A stretch of DNA of 64,000 nt. It comes from Dentipellis sp. KUC8613. Lineage: Eukaryota > Basidiomycota > Agaricomycetes > Russulales > Hericiaceae. Below are positions 36,217 through 48,721 of this stretch, in pieces. Under the pieces are notes generated by a model. It saw only the letters and a list, made by a program, of their open reading frames with translations. It made no database searches and was not told the DNA's origin. The stretch lies in contig NSJX01000014.1 of the NCBI GenBank assembly GCA_002286715.1, positions 321,086-385,085 of the forward strand. The letters are read 5' to 3'. A program made the translations under genes and the position numbers. Position 1 is the first letter of the stretch. Every line of letters starts with the position of its first letter.

Positions 36217-38180
36217 ATGATAACCGAAGACGACAAAGCCGCACTCCGCCTCCTTGTGCAGCATGTCACCCGTGCTTTTTATGAACCCAAGTTCATTGTC
36301 ATCATGGACCAGCTGGCGCGGCATCAGGTGTAAGTGTTTCATTTTTGTCTGCTTCTAGCCTTTGTCGGCAGCCGCGCAGCGGGGGAGATCTGGATGCTTC
36401 GGGTTTATTGGCTCGGAAGGAAGATGCATAGGGCGGTTCGCTGCAGTGTGCTGCGTGGCGTTTCCTTACATGGATCCTAAACACCATTGGTACAGGCTCA
36501 AGGACGACGATCTGGCTGGGAGGATGGGTCTGCAGCTCAAGGAGCTGAACAAGATCATGGCTGTTCTGGAGAAGGACCGACTGATCCAGGTGTACGTACT
36601 CACGTCTTCATTTCTTTCCGTTTCGATTCCGAGCATTGATGCCGCGGACCGCATGGTAGGCATCGCCAGAATGAGCTGAAAGAAGGCGCCCAACGCTCCG
36701 TTGGAAGACAGTACTTCTACGTCGATTTCCAGCACTTCTGCAATGTTGTGAAGTGGCGCGTGGCAGAGATGCGGCGCATCATTGACTCTGGTTTGCGAAA
36801 TGTAAGCGCACTGCCGCCCTTTCGACGGAGCGCTGTCTGATTCCACATGCCCCGGCAGGAGCTCGATAACAAGGGCTATATCTGTCCCCAGTGTGGAAAA
36901 TCTTTTTCTCCACTGGAAGTGGACAAGCTCATCGACTTCATGCGTGGCATCTTCATCTGTGACGTGTGCCACGCCGAGCTTGTCGACAACGAAAATGCAG
37001 AAAATGTGAAGGGGAGTCAGGACCGAATGCAGCGATTTAACTATCAAATGCGATTCATCCGGGAGGGTCTCCGAAGGAGCGAGGAAATGGTCATGCCTGC
37101 GTTAGTACCGATTTTATTTATTTATTTATCTATCTATTTTATCATGTTCAGTGCTCACATGGTGCCTCGCGTTACCAGGTTTGACGTTGTGCATTTTATC
37201 ACAAAGAACCTGGGTGTAGACGCGTCTGCACAGAATGCTACCGGGGAAACGGATCGAGCGCTCAAGGTCGCTGGCTCCTCGGGCCAGAAGCGACCAGACG
37301 AGATCGGTATCGTTATATCAACTGACAAGGACGAGGAGACAATCCGCAGGGAGCGCGATGCGGAGGCAGCTGCCAGGCGGCAGCAAAACGCGATGCCTGC
37401 ATGGCATTTGAAGAGTACAATCACGGGCGACCTCACCGCACTGGGCATCAAGGACGCTGCCATTGGTGTAGCGCCCAACGGAGCCGCGAATGGAATCAAT
37501 GGCGCTGGAGGGTTTGACGAGAGTTTGAAGGGCCTCGGGAGGGTGGGCAGTTCTACAACGTTGAGCGTTGAGCAGCAGAACGTGGACATGGCGCTCGAAG
37601 ATGTGAAGCCCGTGATTAAGGACACTCAGGATAGTGATTGTGAGTGCAACCATCTGCCTCATTAAAAACAATACTAACCGTAACTATAGACTATGACCAG
37701 TACTATGCGTCACTCGCGGCTTCTGCCGCGCCCTCAGCGCAACATACACCATCCGGGGACTTTGCATCCCCGGCAGATGATTTCGAGGAAGATCGTAAAC
37801 CGAACATCGACTATCTCGATGCAGTCAATGAGTACAAAAAACGATCGAGGTCGCATGAAGATGAAGGCGATAACGACAGGAAGGTGGCAAAGATGGATGG
37901 CATGGGCGTCATGAATGGCACAGACGCCTATGGCGGAGTAGAAACTCTCAATGGAACGGACCTCACAAACGGCGCGACAGCGGTGGGGATAGAGGATGAT
38001 CCTTTTGTCAACGGTATGTCACCGTACCTCGCATCGGCGTCGGCATCTGACAATCAGCGCCACTGTTGTCTAGTCAATGGTCAAGCTATCCCCTTCTCGC
38101 AGATCACCGAGGAGCACCAAGAGCTGATGACGCCCGAGGAATACACCGCCTACTTCGAAGTTATCCAGGCACGGTCTTGA
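36217..38180 (+). CDS. TFA1: TFIIE large subunit (TFIIE-alpha)
   Basis: This general RNA polymerase II initiation factor recruits TFIIH and acts in the nucleus. The start MITEDDKAALRLLVQHVTRA leads into the winged-helix domain (IVIMDQLARHQVLKDDDLAG, RMGLQLKELNKIMAVLEKDR, VGRQYFYVDFQHFCNVVKWR). A Cys4 zinc ribbon follows: ICPQCGKSFSPLEVDKL then IFICDVCHAELVDN. Next is a helical and acidic C-terminal half ending EEYTAYFEVIQARS. About six introns are present. One, at 37102-37178, carries a TTTA/TCTA microsatellite. It is convergent with the PIG-L gene. Confidence 0.95.
37112..37140. repeat. TTTA/TCTA microsatellite in a TFIIE-alpha intron
   Basis: Tandem TTTA units followed by TCTA units lie inside the intron whose donor is GTTAGTACC (at about 37102) and acceptor TTACCAG. 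It is not coding. Confidence 0.7.
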
Positions 38181-38554
38181 ACGGAGGGTGATCTGAGCTT
38201 GTAAATGCTGACGGTGGCGAGATCGGCCGAACGTTGGCTTGGCGTCTGACCGGCGGACATTAGCATGCCTTCAGTATTTATGGATACACTAGATAGAAAG
38301 ATGTAATGGAATGGATCCGAGGTGGCTTAGCCTGCTACTCTTTCACGAGACGTGAAGTACACGCGTCACACCGCAAGATTACTGATAACGAGGATAACCC
38401 CACTCAAGCTGAGGGGCGTGGGCGATCGCCCCGCGGTACTGGATTGAAACTGAGACGGGCTGGCAAAAAAGGCTTGGGCGCTGAGAGACAGACTTGGAAC
38501 AGGGCAGCGTTAGCCAACATTCTTCGCAGATCACGAACACGCACCCTCAACATG
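38181..38554. other. Convergent 3' region
   Basis: This lies between the stops of TFIIE-alpha (+) and the PIG-L gene (-). A plus-strand open frame from 38306 is antisense to the PIG-L gene and is not supported. Confidence 0.4.
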
Positions 38555-39619
38555 TCAAGCCTCGGGGGAAATTGGCACCCATTCGTTAACCCACATATAC
38601 CGCGAGAACGCCACGTACAGCCATCGGAACCAGACCAACTGGCTCCGATGCTGCAGCATGGCGCGTACAGCCGTCGAATATTCTCGGAAACCCGCCACAA
38701 AGATAGCCGTTCCTTCGCCACCTGTCAATCCATTTTCGCTAGGCTGAAAGCCGAGCCGTTGCAGGATCCAAGTGATGGAGAGGTGGAGTTTAGCGAGAAT
38801 GGGCGCAGTAGGTCCGAGGTATTTTGATGACGTGGGGATCGATACCAAGGCATACGCATGGACGTCGTGTCCTCGGGGTGACAGCTGAGATAGCAGGTTG
38901 GAAACGCCGTAATACAGTGACAAGTGGTTTGGATGGGAAGAGATTCCATGCTGATCGAAGGTCAACACCTGTGAATGGGTGAACCTCTAACGCTACACTT
39001 TCACGGAACAAGCCTCGGTAAGACCTACAGTGGTGATGTTGTTGGTCAAAATGTACGGCGTGATGACATCGGCAATTAAGCTCGAGTTCCACATGGCCGT
39101 AAAATTATCCTGCAAACCTCTAGGTATCGAAAAAGCCGTGTTCAGCCTGACTGATGCATGCAACGGCCCGGGCGGCCGCATGATGTGGACCACTCACTCT
39201 ACGTCCAGTACCCAGCGTCTGTTTTCACCGACTCCAAGCACGTCAAGACTTTTGCCTAGTTCTTCCCGGCGGATGACGCCAAGTCCGTCCGCGTCCCCGA
39301 CAGACAGACATAGCGAATATAACTCTGGTTTCGGCACGAACGTAGTTGCAGCATGTGTCGTGTCGCCGCCATCAGAAAATTCTTTGCTGTGAGGTTGAAC
39401 TTGAAGTGTTGATAAGAATGATGTGATGGTGGGTCCAAAGAACATGCATTCATCATCCGGATGTGCTGTGAGCAAGAGAATCTTCGAAGTAGTCCCAACA
39501 CCGTTAGTAGATAGTATAGCGCTCTTCAGGAGAGCGTCGCTATGATGCCATGGAGTGAACAAAGATGCGAGGATCAATGGTAAGAGATAGAAGACAAGAC
39601 GGAAGCCATTGCCTGGCAT
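38555..39619 (-). CDS. GPI12: GlcNAc-PI de-N-acetylase (PIG-L/GPI12)
   Basis: This ER enzyme removes acetate from GlcNAc-phosphatidylinositol in the second step of GPI-anchor synthesis. The start MPGNGFRLVFYLLPLILASL is an N-terminal membrane anchor. The metal-binding motif TAHPDDECMFFGP and the strand PELYSLCLSVGDADGLG follow, with RREELGKSLDVLGV after them. Two introns (GTGAGTGG...CCTAG; GTAGGTC...TTCACAG) connect to GLQDNFTAMWNSSLIADVI and to the second motif TFDQHGISSHPNH, which supplies further metal and catalytic ligands. The C terminus ends VNEWVPISPEA. Length of about 300 residues fits the family. The 328-nt gap 39620-39947 to the next gene holds nothing. Confidence 0.93.
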
Positions 39620-39947
39620 TGAAGAATGTCGATGTATGAGGTGAAGTGCCGTAAGTAAGTATCACCATTGCTATGGCCGCTGCGCACGGCTAATTCCGAG
39701 CACTTGTTACCATCTAGTTCAACTCTTGTGTAGCTGAGAATTGTCCACATTCACTACACCCAAATTGCAAGAGAACATAAAAATAATTCTAGAATATGAT
39801 TCTATGATACAGGTAAGTTTCTAAGGCAAGAATTTGAAACACGTGTCGATCTACGACATAAGCTACAGCTACAATGCGTCCATAAATAATGTAAGAGCAC
39901 CGGATTATACAAGGTCAAGTCTTATAGGAGGACATCGTACCGTAAAC

Positions 39948-42834
39948 TTATCTATGATATTGGTCCCACACCGCGGGACCCATGTCCTGGTATGCATAGT
40001 TGCCAGGGTCTGCCATGGAAACGTCGTGAGAGAAGTAGGTGGGTTCGGGATCCTGGTATTGAACAGCGCCGAAGACCTCATCAGACGTGTCTGGCCAAGG
40101 AACACCGATATCAGGTCCGAGAGTTGGGAAGTCGCTTTGCATAGCGCTCAGGTTCTGTATGGAAAAGAACTGAGCAGTCGCTGCAAGGTCCGAGGATCCG
40201 GGGTCGAATCCTCCGAACATGGCAGGATTGTCGTAAGGTAGAACAGATCCGCTTGGCACTTGAGAATGGACGTGATGACTCTGCTGCGCGTCTCCGCGAT
40301 CATACTCCAACGAGCGAGGGAGAGAAGGCTGCGATCTCCCGGAATAGCCATCGGAACGGGCTGCCACGTGTACCTGGAAATTGATGTAGGATCCCGGCGG
40401 TGGTGGGTTGGGCTCCCTCGTCCTTGCACTCAGCCTACGCTGGACTTGATCATAGAAGAGATTGGACAAGATGTTTGCCATGGTGTTGGAACACTCCCAC
40501 GACTCGCCGATGTCGCGCAGATATTCAATACACAGGTTGACTTGGTCGGTGGATGTACTGATCGCGGCCGGGGCGGATCTAACTTTGCATGTTGCGTGGA
40601 CAGCAGAGAGCACGAAGATAGTCCCGGCACAGGACAGGACCTGGACAAGCGACATCGGAACATAGCGGAGGGTATACGCCATGCGCCATGCTTTTGCTAG
40701 AGATAAAATGTTGGCGGCATTCTTGTTGCAAATCTACAACCTGTGAGCAATATTGCAAGATATGGCACTGCTTTAGTCTCACCTTGAAATGTTCCGCCCG
40801 ATCTTCGCGTTCGCTGTACAAACAGAAGGGCCGATGGAGGACTACGATCAGCGAGTGGTAGGCCATGTGCATCATGAGCCGAGGCGGAGAGGCTTTGATT
40901 GAGTGAGAGCTTGCTTTGATGTCGATATCCTCCGGCAAACTCTCCTTCCACGAGATGAGCTGCATACTAGAAACATCATCAATAACGGGCTCGAAAGCGG
41001 GGACAATATACTAGTATACGAACTCCATATCAGTGAGAAGTTCGTTGATTCTCTCAGTTGACATACGACACTCTGACAGCTTGTTTCTGTGTAATGCGAA
41101 GTATTTTCAATATAATGAACATGACCCAAAGCGAGGACAAAACGAACACTGCGCCGATTACGCGCCTCCCTATTTGAAGGAGGTTGCATGTCGCAATAAA
41201 AACATTTGTATACGATCCTGGGTTGGGGTCTTCAATCTCGCGACCAGGACTCGAATGAGGCATATCCCAAGTAGAGCTGTCGTGGAACTTTAGCGGTGGG
41301 GATCGGGGATTTGCTTCCGGTAAGCAGAAGTCCCGCCCGACGAATAAAGACCAGAAGACGTCCTGTTATGTTCCATCATCAGAAAGGACGCACAGTCGAA
41401 AACAAAATCTTAAGCACCAGAGTGGTCATGCTCCAGTATAGCCAATTGCGATCATACATCTGCGTTTCAGTGCGTTGACCTTTGTCCACCCACTCGGAAC
41501 AATCGATGTGCACGCCGACTAGACAGAAAACATCAGTGAGGACGTTTGTCTCACGGGTTTTTTGAACTTACGAGTATGCGACATCCGTGCACTCATTCCT
41601 GAAGAAGGAAATGGGACCTATGTTAAAGGCAAGGTATACACAGCTTGATGCATTAACTTACCGAAATACGTATATCCTAGCTCATGCTCGCCTTGGCTTG
41701 AGTGAAAGGTAGCCAGGAATGATAAGGCGACTACCGCGCTCAGACTCGGCTGCGAGCATTCTTTCTCGAAGTCAGCCTTGGCCTGAGCGGCGAATTTTCG
41801 CCTCGTGTCGATGTGCTTTAAGTCAGCCATACTGGAGAACGCAGCAGCCAAAGCCACGATGGAGTTGTGCAGCATAGGAGAATAGTGAGTCGTACGCGGA
41901 GGTTCTTCGCCTCTTGGGACGCTAAGATACCTGTGCATGTCACGAAGAAAGAAGCTCGGGATGATGCACATGCGCCAGGATGTGAAAAACCGAAAGAAGT
42001 AATCCAATAAGCTGAAGCTGTATCAGTAAATTTGCAGTCGGGCGTTGTTCAGAGCGCCTACCTGTCATGCTCAGTCCTGGTTAAGGGCGTGTTAGCCGGA
42101 AGATAGCGAGCCCAATCAAGTTCCGGAGGGGAGTGCCCATCAAGGGCCGGAGGGTTGGGGAGCGGATCCTCGTCGGCGTCTTCGTGGTAGTTGAGGCCGT
42201 GAGATGCTTGACGACCTAGCCTAAAGAGGGAAGTTGGACCGTAGAATTGGAGGCGTTCGTTTTCCAGCTGCAGTGATATCAGCAAAAATTAAAACTGGTA
42301 AAGGCGAAGGGTGAGAACAAACATGAAGCCGTTCAGTAGGAGCACACAAGCGTTCCAGAGCATGGTCCTCTTCCGTCTTGACGGCGCTTAGTCCAAATGT
42401 AGGCGAGGAAGGCGCACTTTCCGACCCGCAGAAAGAGCCAGGTGACGAGCCCTGGGATGATGCTTGATGTTGAAAACCAAGATCAGCAGACTGCGGGTCG
42501 CGTCCTAGGGCTCTGAGAATCTCCTCTAATGCTTTAATCCGATTTTCCAAGGTTTCCACGTATTGCTGAGAAGGTGGCTTCCTATCATGCTCGCTGTCCC
42601 AAGTACACTACAACTAAATCAGCGCATGTAATGCTCTCAACGTTTCGAGGAGACTGACCTCTCGACTGGCTGTACTGCAAGAAGAGCAAACCGGAGCCTG
42701 GCCGTCACACTTTATCTTTCTGTGAAAAAGAAGCGCGTCAAGGAGATGAAATTAGCATTTTGCATTTAGCAGTTGACTCACCTTCTGCGGCAATAATTAC
42801 ACGCACGACGCGTGTATGTGCCACGTTTAGTCAT
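39948..42834 (-). CDS. Zn2Cys6 fungal transcription factor
   Basis: This is a nuclear regulator. The start at 42834 gives MTKRGTYTRRACNYCRRR. The cluster continues over an intron with KIKCDGQAPVCSSCSTASRE and then CTWDSEHDRKPPSQQ, giving C-x2-C-x6-C-x6-C-x2-C-x6-C. A coiled-coil linker (YVETLENRIKALEEILRAL) and an S/P-rich spacer precede the fungal-specific TF domain. Blocks there include DSLLDYFFRFFTSWRMCI, HNSIVALAAAFSSMADLK, GVHIDCSEWVDKGQ and HMAYHSLIVVLHRPFCLY. The C-terminal region ends MGPAVWDQYHR. The arrangement resembles XlnR/nit4-type regulators, but targets cannot be inferred. About nine introns are present. Confidence 0.9.
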
Positions 42835-44485
42835 CCTGGATGAGGCTAGCTAGAAAAGCGACGGGAATAACTGCAAGCGCGAAACCTGCAAGCACGCTCT
42901 GAGTACTTGAAGTTGGAGGTGACGTTCGTTGCGAGTCGTGTACTTATACTTTCCTACGTCGCCATGCAATGCGGAGTCGGGGCACTTCGAAGCGGTTCTC
43001 CCCGTATACAGTTCCCTTCAATCGATTGCCGCTGGGGCAGTGTCGGAATGGATGCGGACCAATCGACTCCCTTCCTGAATTGTGTAAAGGTTTGAAAGAA
43101 CTTCAGTGTTCCAAATATTGTCCTTCAGGAACGGCCAGCGAGGTGCTTCGTGCGCAGCTGAAACCAGAGCGATTGTCAGAGACCGTCCGACCGCAATCTA
43201 AGATATTGCTGCCTTCTCCCTTCTTGCTTCGGCATTCGCCGTACTTCCGACGGGACGCAGGGCAGCGCGGGGTGTTCGACTCGATATCAATGTCTCCCTA
43301 CCATATGGTGCAGCCCGAACCGTTCTACCGGTATAGGGCCATGTGTTGTTGGTGCACGTATGTCGTAGGCGTGCTCCCTTGACACGAGCGTGCTGCAGGT
43401 GTGTTATCTTTCCTTAGCATCCAGCATGCAAGGCTGACATGTGGCAGTGTCGTGGCATCGATGCGCATGCATCGTGCTTCTGAGATGCGGCTGTAATTAT
43501 CGGACTTGCGGCTCAAAAATACAAGGAGCACCAAATTGGGTGCCTGTCCTTGTAGTTGGGTCACAATCGTCTTGAACACACGAAGTGCTCAATGCAAACA
43601 TGAGTTTCTTGGTCTAACCTTTTTGGTGACTTCGCAGTTAGAGACAATCCCGCCTGCAAGGGATCAAGTGATGTACTCGCCTTTCACCACCAGCAACTCT
43701 CGCGAGCACAAGGATGGAATACTCTGCAAGACAGCTGGCGTGAGTGAATTCGGAATTCGATCAAGGTTCAATCAGTGAGTCGTAACATGCGGTATTTAGC
43801 GATGTCGTAACTGTGTACATTGCCCTGTCACAGACCGGAGCCAGCGGGGCGCTAATAGCGATGAACCACCTAGATATGGGCCCTCAGGAGAGATGTGTTG
43901 CGAGGGTGCACCTGCGCGCCATATCGGAGTTGCTGAGGTGGGTCTCAGTAGATTCTTGCAAAAGTCTTGACACGCGCAAGGGGTATTGGTAATTGGCGGA
44001 TGCTCTACGAGAAGCCATGCTTGAACATTCGACGATTTATTGCCCCGTACAGACTAGGCATCTCGCGACGACGTTACTAGACAACGGCTTGCTCTTTGGA
44101 GTAACGCATCCTTATACGGTTTTCATATCCGAGGATTTACGACGTACTTCGCTGAGCTATGACAGTCAGTCGATCGTTTGGAGTCGCCCAATGTGAGCCA
44201 GATTCAATCGATGTGCTCGCCTCCAGTGTTTCCTCCTGGTGGTTGCGACCCGAAAGGAGAGTGTGCCTGATCTCCTGACAAGAGCCTAGCCATAAGTTGA
44301 GCGGCACGCTGATTCCTGATAAGTTGTCCTCAGGCGAACATTGACAAGCTGGACGTGATTCGATACCGACGAAGAGGGTACGTATGTCGGACTCGGTGCG
44401 AGGCAGGTTTCCTTCGGCAATTGCCGAGTCCGCAGACCAGCGCTGGTGATGTGACTTGTCACGCATGCATGGCCATGGTCCCCCA
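42835..44485. other. Gene-poor stretch
   Basis: This is upstream of the Zn2Cys6 gene. Only short unconnected open frames are present on both strands. I see no RNA gene, repeat family or intact exon chain. Confidence 0.4.
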
Positions 44486-45880
44486 TCGTTGCTCTTCCTA
44501 GGCTCTCCATCTGCTCGTGGAGCCCGACTCCAGCCCGAGTTGTCTCACAGTGCCGACGGCTCTCCAGATTCCCACTAAGAACGCAATAAGCTTGGCTACG
44601 GCACATTGTTCTTTGTCGCAATGCCCTGTTTCACGTCCTTTACAGCAGCCGATTCGACCCCCAAGTTTATGTATGATCCATCGGAAAGATAAGTTCCTGT
44701 TTCCCTCAAAATTCCTACCTTTGACCCCCATGAGATATCTCTTGTGAAGTATGTAATCGGTGCACTTATCGAATCTTGCATCGACCTGTACCAGCGCCAA
44801 GACGTAAAATCGGCTCGACACATCGGCATCGTTCTCAATACGGCACGCGTTCTGACTTTCGGTCTATTGTCCACGATATCCGGGAAAAGGGCGCCACTTG
44901 CATCGTCTTTTCTTGCAGGATAGTGGCCCGCTGATCCGCCAAATCTTCGTGCAGTTGGCCTGCACCAGACTGACCGTTCCACAGCCCTTCATCTTGCCGC
45001 ATGTCTGCCGTCTATGGAATCCAACTCCTGCTAGCTCCGACGCGTTTTGAGGTGCCCTGGTTACTTTGTCGCAGCTCTGCGACAAGATTGATGCGGAAAA
45101 CACGTTCCTCCCATCCCAGAATTTTGTGTTGTTGCCGTCGATTTCTTCAGCCCTTCTGGGATTCGTTCATATCAGTCATCTAGCCATTGGTCGTTCATCT
45201 TCGGCACAAAGCGGTGTGCGAAGGTGAGCATGACAAGGCAGAAAGCGACAGACACATGCTCATGCGGGCTTTGCAGGTTTGATACGTACTGTCAAAGAAT
45301 GAGGTCTGCGCCGTCGCAGTGCCCCACATGAAGTGCGTGCTACTCAGCTTTTGCATATCTCTAAACGCCATGAGCTTAGGTCTTCGCGGATCGGTGGAAC
45401 AGCCATGGCGTGGGACACTGCTTCGGCCCTGCTCAGCTGTGACTTATGGTCAAGGCCCACACATGAACTATCCCAAGGAATATGCCTTACCACAATGTAA
45501 GTACCGTAGAGTGATGAATATACGTATTCTCCCATGATTTGTAGTTGAACGGATGGATGTTGGCATGAGGGATGTCAGACTTCTGCTCCTGCGCTCATGC
45601 GCGCTGTTACGCGGGCACTGCGGCAACACTCTATGATCGGCCATATTCGCGGACTTTTTTCTTGATTGCTCTGCGAATCCAATGCTGCCACTGGTGCCGT
45701 TCATTATTAGCACAACTCAGGCACACGCATCTCACTGGATGCTGAACAGATGATTGATATCGCAGGACAATGTACATCTTCTGATCTGCCATCAGCTTTT
45801 TATCACGTCCAATACTCGCTTCACCGTCTTTCTGTTCAGATTCAACACGATGTCACTTCCTATATTGCATTTAGGTCAAA
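44486..45880 (+). pseudogene. Decayed gene of unknown family with in-frame stops
   Basis: A succession of protein-like segments lies on the plus strand, broken by stops. KLGYGTLFFVAMPCFTSFTA is followed by a TAA at 44690-44692, then VPVSLKIPTFDPHEISLVKY and VIGALIESCIDLYQRQDV. After a possible intron acceptor (TTGCAG) comes DSGPLIRQIFVQLACTRLT. It runs to an in-frame TGA at 45048-45050, after which the same frame carries on with GALVTLSQLCDKIDAENTFL and LLPSISSALLGFVHISHLAI. Further on (about 45580-45880), HSMIGHIRGLFS, a stop, and then RISLDAEQMIDIAGQC and SAFYHVQYSLHRLSVQIQH persist. Continuous coding character across several stops indicates a recently inactivated gene. I do not recognise the protein. 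Confidence 0.5.
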
Positions 45881-46149
45881 ATCCTGAACGTGCACGTACA
45901 TACGCTTGACAGAGCATGCCTCACAGGGGCGTTTCCATCGAGACTAACGGGCAGCTGGCGGTACAGCAGTACAGCATTCGGTTACCTAGTGTATTTACGC
46001 GCGGCCTTTGCTCGGATTACTCGGGATTATTCAATATGTTTCAAACAGGGCACATTTCGATCGACCACTCGGCGGAAGAGAAGTGTGGGCATTGGCTGAC
46101 GGACCACTGCGGTTTCGGGTACTGCGGCATTGCATCTGGCTCCCTCCAG

Positions 46150-46157
46150 TATATAAG
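46150..46157 (+). promoter_or_regulatory. TATA box of the DUF3455-type gene
   Basis: TATATAAG lies about 117 bp before the ATG at 46267. Confidence 0.55.
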
Positions 46158-46266
46158 GTTTCCCCTACCTGCTCTCATATAAAGGCCCTGGGTCCGAAGT
46201 TTCAGATCTAACGGCTTCCCGTCGTCCCTGGCCATCATCTACTCCACTTCCCTAGTAGTGCCAACA

Positions 46267-47149
46267 ATGTTCATCCGCTCCCTCCTCGCCCTCGCTCTTT
46301 CCGCCCCGGCATTGGCAGCGCCGTGGCTCACCTTCTCAGGATGCAGCGTCCCTAGTAGCGTCCTGCAGCTGCCTTCTAACCAGACGACGCTCACCGCCCC
46401 CTCTTCTGCTCCTAACTTCGTCGCTCTTGGGGTCGGCGTACAAAACTACACCTGTGCGAATACCTCTACCTACTCGTAAGTCCACCACAACTTCGTACAT
46501 GCGGGTGTGGAGTGGACTTACTGAAGACCAACAGTAACACGGGTGCAGTTGCGGAGCTGTTCGACATTTCATGCCTGTTCAAGACACCTATTTTCGGCAG
46601 CATCCAGGACATCGTCTTCGCCGCCTGGTCCGAATTCCCAGACGACATTCCGATCACCGCAATTGAGACTGGCTTCCGCATCCTAGGAAATCCTGATGTC
46701 CTCGGACAACACTACTTCGTGAAGAACCCTTCAGGCGCGGCCGGCAACAGCCCTGTATTCGACTTCACTTCCAGCGGCCAATTCAACGGCAACAAGAATG
46801 CGTTCATCCTCGCAGCCAAGTCGGGAGACATACCTTCGCCCGACTCCAAGAGCGACGTCGACTGGCTTTCCTTGAACCGCGTCAGCGGTGAACTCGCAGA
46901 CCAAGTCTTCCGCGTGGAGACTCGTGGCGGCCAGCCCCCTACTTCGGTACGTGTGCTTTGACGTGATCGACACAGGGCAGTGTCGCTGATCGTCCGGTCA
47001 TACTTGCAGTGCACACCGGGGTCGTCACCGGACATCTCTGTGAAGTACGCTGCCAAATACCGTAAGCAATCTTAGCAGCTTGTCGAGATGGCTGATTGAT
47101 TGATTGATGCCTCCCACAGTGTTCTATGGGGGTTCCGTCAAGAAGTAAG
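46267..47149 (+). CDS. Secreted DUF3455-type protein
   Basis: This is a predicted extracellular protein of about 245 residues. The start MFIRSLLALALSAPALAAPW is a clear signal peptide with cleavage after ALA. The mature part has QNYTCANTSTYSNTGAVAEL, FDISCLFKTPIFGSIQ, NPDVLGQHYFVKNPSG and SDVDWLSLNRVSGELADQVF. It then has VETRGGQPPTS, CTPGSSPDISVKYAAKY and finally LFYGGSVKK. These are features of the fungal DUF3455 family of small secreted proteins with conserved cysteines and a terminal 'YWFYGGS'-like end. Three introns are present. The biochemical role is unknown. A GTG nine bases upstream is not used as a start. Confidence 0.88.
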
Positions 47150-48721
47150 GGCGCGTCGTGTGAGGACGGCCGTACACTCGTTAATGGACTTTGTATTCCT
47201 TTGGGTTTTGGACTATCGCTATGAAAATTATCTATCGTATTGTAATGGGCTGTCGTCAATTTTGTTTCGTAATGATTATTCGGAGATTTGGCGCACCAGA
47301 AAGAGGTTGAGTGTCGATGCAGCGGCCAGGGAAAATCATCTGTCAGGCCGGTGCCTTGAGTTTCTTCGAAGGTACGCACGCAGTCAGAAGTTGCGAGCGC
47401 GAGATGATGAAAGCCCACGCCAAGTTGACTTCCAATAGAACGTGCGTTGAACAGAATCAGTAGGTTGATCCATCACGACTAGGAAGCTCAATTATCCCCA
47501 ACAAAACCATATAAGACATAGAAATCCTCCACAGAATGGTGTTCCGTACGACGCTTCTGCATATCAGTATTCAGCGACATTGCGGGGTTAGAAGAACGAG
47601 TAACCCCTTGATGATGAAACACCAGGGTATGTGAATCGAAGGCACGGTGGCTGCTTGTCTCCGCATGACAGTTCGGGACCACTCTACCAATGAGCAAGGC
47701 CAGCGTCAGGAATTTGGGCCGCTGAGTATAGGAACTGTCCTGCTGACCGCATACACCGGTCAACGAAGGGAATGTCAGTGACAGAGGCCATGAGGTTGAA
47801 AGCAAGTGTGTCTGATCATCTGTTCAACCTTTCGGCGTTGATAACATGTACTTAGTCGACAGTGAAATCCCATGGAGTTCGAATACGTCGACTTACGCGC
47901 AGCCGCTGCGAATGAGTTCGTGAGATGTCGGATCTTCAGAGTTCGAACGTTCGCAGCTACGTGTGAGCGGTCTCAGACGTTCATACCGACTATCACCACA
48001 TAATGTTGACCCCGCAGAAGGAATGAAAGTGTGCGCTTGGCGTATGCATCTAAGCTCTCACTCGCACGTTGAGACCCCTCCACGACGTATTCAGCAATGA
48101 CGGAGTAACAGACAGGATAACTCACACCTTGGAGTCGTTATACCGGTGTCAACAGCATGAAAGGATGCCTCCAGAGCTGCGCGATAAGGCGGTGAGGAAT
48201 CACTGACCTAATCCCAACGCACTGGTACAATATACGTATGCATGTCCGAGGGCCCCTACCGCAAATCGCGTAGATTAGTGAAATGGGGTGTTGGAAACCA
48301 GGTCTATGTAGCCTTGTTTTGATCATCGAGGTTCCTTCAGGAAACAGACATCTAGAATGAGGCAGTTCAAGTTGGCGAATGCAGCAAAGCCTGCCGCAGG
48401 CTCAGCGTGAGTACCAGTGCCAGTGCCACCGCCCGCACCGAGCAAGCGCCCGTGTCCTCCAAGCACGTGGCCATGAGACTGACGCCACACGCGCGAAGCC
48501 GCGAATTCCGAGTCTGTTGTTCACCTCTACCGCGCTGTATCCTCCAACCTTCATCTCTGTTTCGTCCGTCTTCTCCAAGACTTCACGGAAAAGGGGGCTG
48601 TATACCCTATAGATCCAGTACTCACTGTGTTGGTAGCTATTTGCACGTCTTCATCAGACAATGGCGACTTAGTTTTCAACTCTATACAGCTTTCGTGTCT
48701 CACCGCTAGCTTTGGAGGACC
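47150..48721. other. Intergenic
   Basis: No coherent gene is seen. A minus-strand open frame (47488-47805) and others have no domain features. The last 200 bp form the upstream region of the Nup96 gene, without a clear TATA box. Confidence 0.4.

Noticed and set aside
45916..46182. 88-residue plus-strand open frame before the DUF3455-type gene
   Set aside because: It runs through the TATA box of the next gene and has no recognisable domain. It is not convincingly linked to the pseudogene upstream.
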